The notes beneath the pieces were generated by a model. That model was not told the DNA's origin, did not search any database, and saw nothing but the letters and a program-made list of their open reading frames with translations. A DNA stretch of 64,000 nucleotides. It comes from Romanomermis culicivorax. Lineage: Eukaryota; Nematoda; Enoplea; Mermithida; Mermithidae. Shown here piece by piece: positions 61,178 to 64,000 of the stretch. Made by a program: the position numbers and the translations under genes. The stretch is taken from the NCBI GenBank assembly GCA_963922205.1, contig CAWUHX010000037.1, positions 1,364,001 through 1,428,000 on the forward strand, read 5' to 3'. Numbering within the stretch: the first letter of the stretch is position 1; every line of letters begins with the position of its first letter.

Positions 61178-61629
61178 CGGTGTTATGAGTTTTGGGGCCC
61201 GATGTCACTCGACGGGCACTCGAGTTTATCGCCAACGGAACTATTCGCGCCACCCCGGTGGACAAGATCCTGTTGGACGGTGAACCGTCGTCGCCGGCAG
61301 TGGACGCCGTCCGCCGCGCTGTGGAGGAGGCCAGTCGCAACGTGCGGCCCACAGCAGTTGTTGCCACGTCACCGACAACAATGACCACGGGAGCCAAAAC
61401 ACTGGCAGCGATTGCGCAACAGCAACCGGTCGCCAACGCCTTTGGAGAACCATTGCCCACCATTAACAACGCCGCCAACATCACCGAGGCGTGGCCATTT
61501 CTGACGGCAACTGTCCCGCGGTCCCTGAAGATTGGCATTCTTCGAGAAGTCCACCCGTGCGGAGGCTTGGTCATCGACTTCCCCGGAGAGGAGCCCGTAT
61601 CGTCCAACGACGATGACGTCGAAGAATGA
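61034..61629 (+). pseudogene. Unassigned ORF following gag, possibly its spliced C-terminus
   Basis: Frame 1 is open from the candidate acceptor, crosses one TGA at 61186-61188 (a CGA would fit) and ends with an acidic tail at TGA 61627-61629. The text contains [20 protein letters not shown] and a helical, Ala/Val-rich middle. No family is recognised. Its end overlaps the ATG of the glycoprotein frame by 17 bases. Confidence 0.5.
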
Positions 61630-63134
61630 AGCCGCCCGACGGGTGAAAACTGTAAATTTTGGCGTAAATTTGCAAACACCGTTTGTAAATATTTTGTTTG
61701 TAATAAATTGGGCCTTCGTGACATTACTGTTCTTAGGAATGAGCTCTGCAACACATGCTACTCAATACCAATTTTGTGGTCTTTCAAGAAGCGGTCATCC
61801 ACTTGAGTTACCTCAGAAAGTTGAATGCAAACCACCAAAATCTTCGTGGAGTCCACGACGCATGAATGTTACAGTATATGTACCTATTTCCGATCCAATC
61901 ACGACTAAAGCATGGAAATGTACCTTGCGGAATCGGAAGGTATGCACAAATACTGGTTTTTTTTGGATCTAGGGGCATTACTGCAGACGTCATAACCACT
62001 CAGCATCTCGCGCCTGCGGCATGTACACTGGCTCATCGCACAAAGGTGTTTGGTTTACAAAAGCTTATGGAAATACGTCCTGGCTTTTATAGCACTAACC
62101 AAACACTGGAGGTGATGTACTCATGGTGCTGCAATGACGTCTGCAAGACAGTGACTAACCTCTTCATCGAGGAGGGACAAGTCGCTTCGTGAGATGGCAC
62201 TACAGCTCTAAGTACCTTAGGAGATGTAGGTGGATGCAGTCCCACTGCAGGTCAATGCACTACTCTCGACGGGGTAATTGTTTGGCCTGCCACAAACTTT
62301 ACAGCACAGTGTCATTGTCGCCCACAGGGTAATTACACTGCGTCTGTATCAGGGAACCACATCATCATCGATGATTTGCAGGTTGCCCTAAAGATCCTGG
62401 GAAACTCTCGTGTGTTTCGGCTGTGTCCTGACCTCCGGTCGAATACAGTAAGAACGGATCAGGGTCTTCTTCTACGCATCCATGGAAGATTTAATTTTAC
62501 CCAAAGGTTGTTCGGATTGGCAAAGGACTCCGTCCCTGACCCCGTCAACGCCAAACTGAACTACCTGGCTCAGCAGATCAAGGAGTCGGAAATTAACAAT
62601 TTTCGATTCATGTGGCTTGAATTGTGTTCACACGCTCAACGCTACCTTGATCTGACTTGGCAGTTGCTTCATTTTGACCCTACACTAGGAGCCCTGGCAT
62701 TCCTCCAAAGGAATGATCTGATGGCGGAATTTACGGGTGAAGCACTGACGATATGGCCGTGTCAAAAGGTCAAGGCCACTTATGTCTACCATTCGTACCA
62801 ATTGGGGGACACCTGTTACAAGTATCTACCCGTACAGGTTGGCGGTACCATTTATTTTGCCACCCCCGGTGGCCCAGATCTCACTAAATTCAGTCCGAAG
62901 GTGCCGTGTGACCACCACTTCACAGGGATTTTCCGAAATCACTCTGGCTGGTTTACTGAGTCTGGCACGGTTCATGTGAGCCACATTCCGCTTGAGCTGT
63001 TCTGGAAACAGCGCTTCAACGTCACTCACTTTGACGCTCGTGCGCTCTTCCATGATCAGTTGGTGATGACCCTTCAAGTTTTGCTTTCTTTAAACAGTAC
63101 GTTTACAAGACTGAACAAATTGAAGCGGTCTTAA
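61613..63134 (+). pseudogene. Envelope-like glycoprotein ectodomain, zero frame
   Basis: The frame from ATG 61613 has a basic leader, then a hydrophobic signal-like stretch near 61688-61742 (FVTLLFLG), then a Cys-rich ectodomain. A slip in a T8 run near 61960 moves it to the frame open over 61866-63134, broken by one TGA at 62190-62192 (a CGA would fit). Paired cysteines, several N-x-S/T sites (for example at 61864, 62328 and 62936) and aromatic/Gly spacing suggest a secreted viral-type glycoprotein. The cysteine pattern recalls glycoproteins of invertebrate negative-strand viruses captured by retrotransposons, but I cannot assign the family. There is no membrane anchor in this frame before its stop at 63132-63134. 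Confidence 0.55.
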
Positions 63135-63136
63135 AC
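63089..63136 (+). promoter_or_regulatory. -1 ribosomal frameshift signal
   Basis: Heptamer TTTAAAC (63089-63095) with TTA AAC in the zero frame, the X-XXY-YYZ form. A 5-nt spacer (63096-63100) follows, then a stem: GTTT (63101-63104), bulge AC, AAGACTG (63107-63113), 12-nt loop, CGGTCTT (63126-63132), AAAC (63133-63136). That gives 11 pairs including one G-U. The zero-frame stop is at 63132-63134. The -1 frame is open to the end of the window. Confidence 0.75.
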
Positions 63137-64000
63137 GGGTTGGTAAACTATACCACTGGTCTATCCCTCCAACCAGATACTATTTATCAAGCGGTTGCAG
63201 GGGTAGGAACTGACATCAAATCTTCACTGGAAGGTGTTGGTCTGGCAGCAAACCATGTGATTACTGGCCAACAGCACAACCTCCTGCAGGGCTTACAGTC
63301 TCTCTTGAGTGGACCAGTGCAGTTGATCTTTAACACACTCATTGCCCTGGCAGTATTGGCCGGTACAGGATTTCTCATCTACGTTGGGATCTCCTATTAC
63401 CTCAGTTACCGCCTGCGGAAAAGACAGGTTCGGTTTGTTAGCCAATACTCTCCGTTGAACCTCCACCGGAAAGTTCAACATTGGGTAGGTTCTCATTACG
63501 TACAGAACGATGTCCCAACTCAGTTAGACAGGATCACTCCATGTTTTGTCGTACTAGTTGACCACAAGGAAACTCCTGCTTTCCTTGATACTGGTTGCCC
63601 ACGGACTATCATTAGTCAACGCCTTCACAAAGCGCTGATCAAAGAAAGTCCGAAGGCGGCGATGGCTTTCCAGCAACATCACGACTTTAACCTGTTGATG
63701 AGTATCAATGGTAAAGCTGTCCCTACTCTCCTTTCAGGACCGTACGAGATCATGTTGCCTGGAACCCATCAGCCACATACAAGAGTGGATATACATCTCC
63801 ATGTGTATAAGACTACATCTCCTTTCTGGGCACCGGTCGATCTGATTCTCCGATTGGACTTCCTCGAACAATTCCAGAATATTAGGTTTGACTACCAACA
63901 ACATGTCTGTCGATTGAATGGGGTAGAATTACCCCTTCTCTTGACCACAGCTGAGATTGATCAGGTCGATCCCTGGTGGGAGAAAGCATGTTCACTATCA
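63089..64000 (+). CDS. pol: -1 frame: transmembrane segment and aspartic protease (partial)
   Basis: Open from the slippery site to the window end with no stop (304 codons). After ~75 residues resembling a glycoprotein stalk comes a ~25-residue membrane helix at about 63316-63400 (LIFNTLIALAVLAGTGFLIY), then a basic RLRKRQ stop-transfer-like stretch. A retropepsin-type protease follows at once: active site FLDTGCPRT with Asp 63587, and a second signature DLILRLDFL near 63838, where the usual glycine of the ILG box is Arg. RT would be expected just beyond the window. A membrane helix directly upstream of a Pol protease is very unusual. Confidence 0.75.

Larger units (their letters stand above)
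54222..64000 (+). mobile_element. LTR-type element with glycoprotein between gag and protease (partial)
   Basis: Putative LTR, ~4.7-kb leader with the ~66-bp array, gag, unassigned ORF, glycoprotein frame, frameshift signal, TM-protease. All parts are on the plus strand and GC-richer than the AT-rich flank. Membership of the leader in the same element is inferred from continuity and composition only. Confidence 0.55.

Overview
The window looks like a repeat-rich, AT-biased invertebrate nuclear genome, possibly a nematode. The reasons are one intron-containing host gene with GT-AG introns, a degenerate F-box gene, Polinton/Maverick (protein-primed PolB and capsid) remnants, Ty3/gypsy-type retrotransposons, long-TIR DNA transposons and MITEs. 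The species cannot be fixed from the sequence. No bacterial-style operons, rRNA, tRNA or CRISPR arrays were seen.

Layout. 1-2.3 kb: an unrecognised ORF remnant and a degenerate minus-strand F-box gene. 2.3-20.26 kb: a decayed Polinton-type DNA polymerase B gene, split at 4649/18693 by a 14,043-bp gypsy-type LTR retrotransposon (4650-18692; 478-bp LTRs with 11 mismatches, 4-bp TSD). That element has gag, PR-RT-RNaseH and integrase, then a third long reading frame (13162-17491) carrying a complete DEDDy 3'-5' exonuclease signature and an RGG-rich tail. 20.8-35.2 kb: at least four exons of a PGAP2-like (Frag1/DRAM/Sfk1 family) membrane-protein gene. Its 13.5-kb intron holds a Polinton-like element with long inverted arms and capsid-gene remnants (21.65-25.8 kb, with a TTAA-flanked MITE inside), a long-TIR DNA transposon with a zinc-finger transposase (26.04-30.42 kb), a MITE and tandem repeats. 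35.2-44.8 kb: mostly decayed intergenic DNA with a 21-bp minisatellite, a degraded gypsy pol, a second MITE of the same family and a fold-back element. 44.8-48.6 kb: a minus-strand gag-protease remnant. 51.0-51.8 kb: a 17-bp AT repeat, then about 600 bp of perfect (CTTT)n.

54.2-64 kb: a second LTR-type element that runs off the window. It has a long leader containing an array of about 66-bp units, many of which can fold into hairpins with compensatory changes, then a gag with two zinc knuckles and a candidate 86-bp intron, then an envelope-like glycoprotein frame. The glycoprotein frame ends at a canonical -1 ribosomal frameshift signal (TTTAAAC, 5-nt spacer, 11-bp stem). The -1 frame then encodes a transmembrane segment followed directly by a retroviral-type aspartic protease and stays open to the window end.

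The two most unusual systems are therefore the exonuclease-bearing gypsy element and the glycoprotein-to-protease frameshift in the 3' element. Most mobile genes are broken by stops or frameshifts. Several stops are TGA in contexts compatible with CGA to TGA decay.
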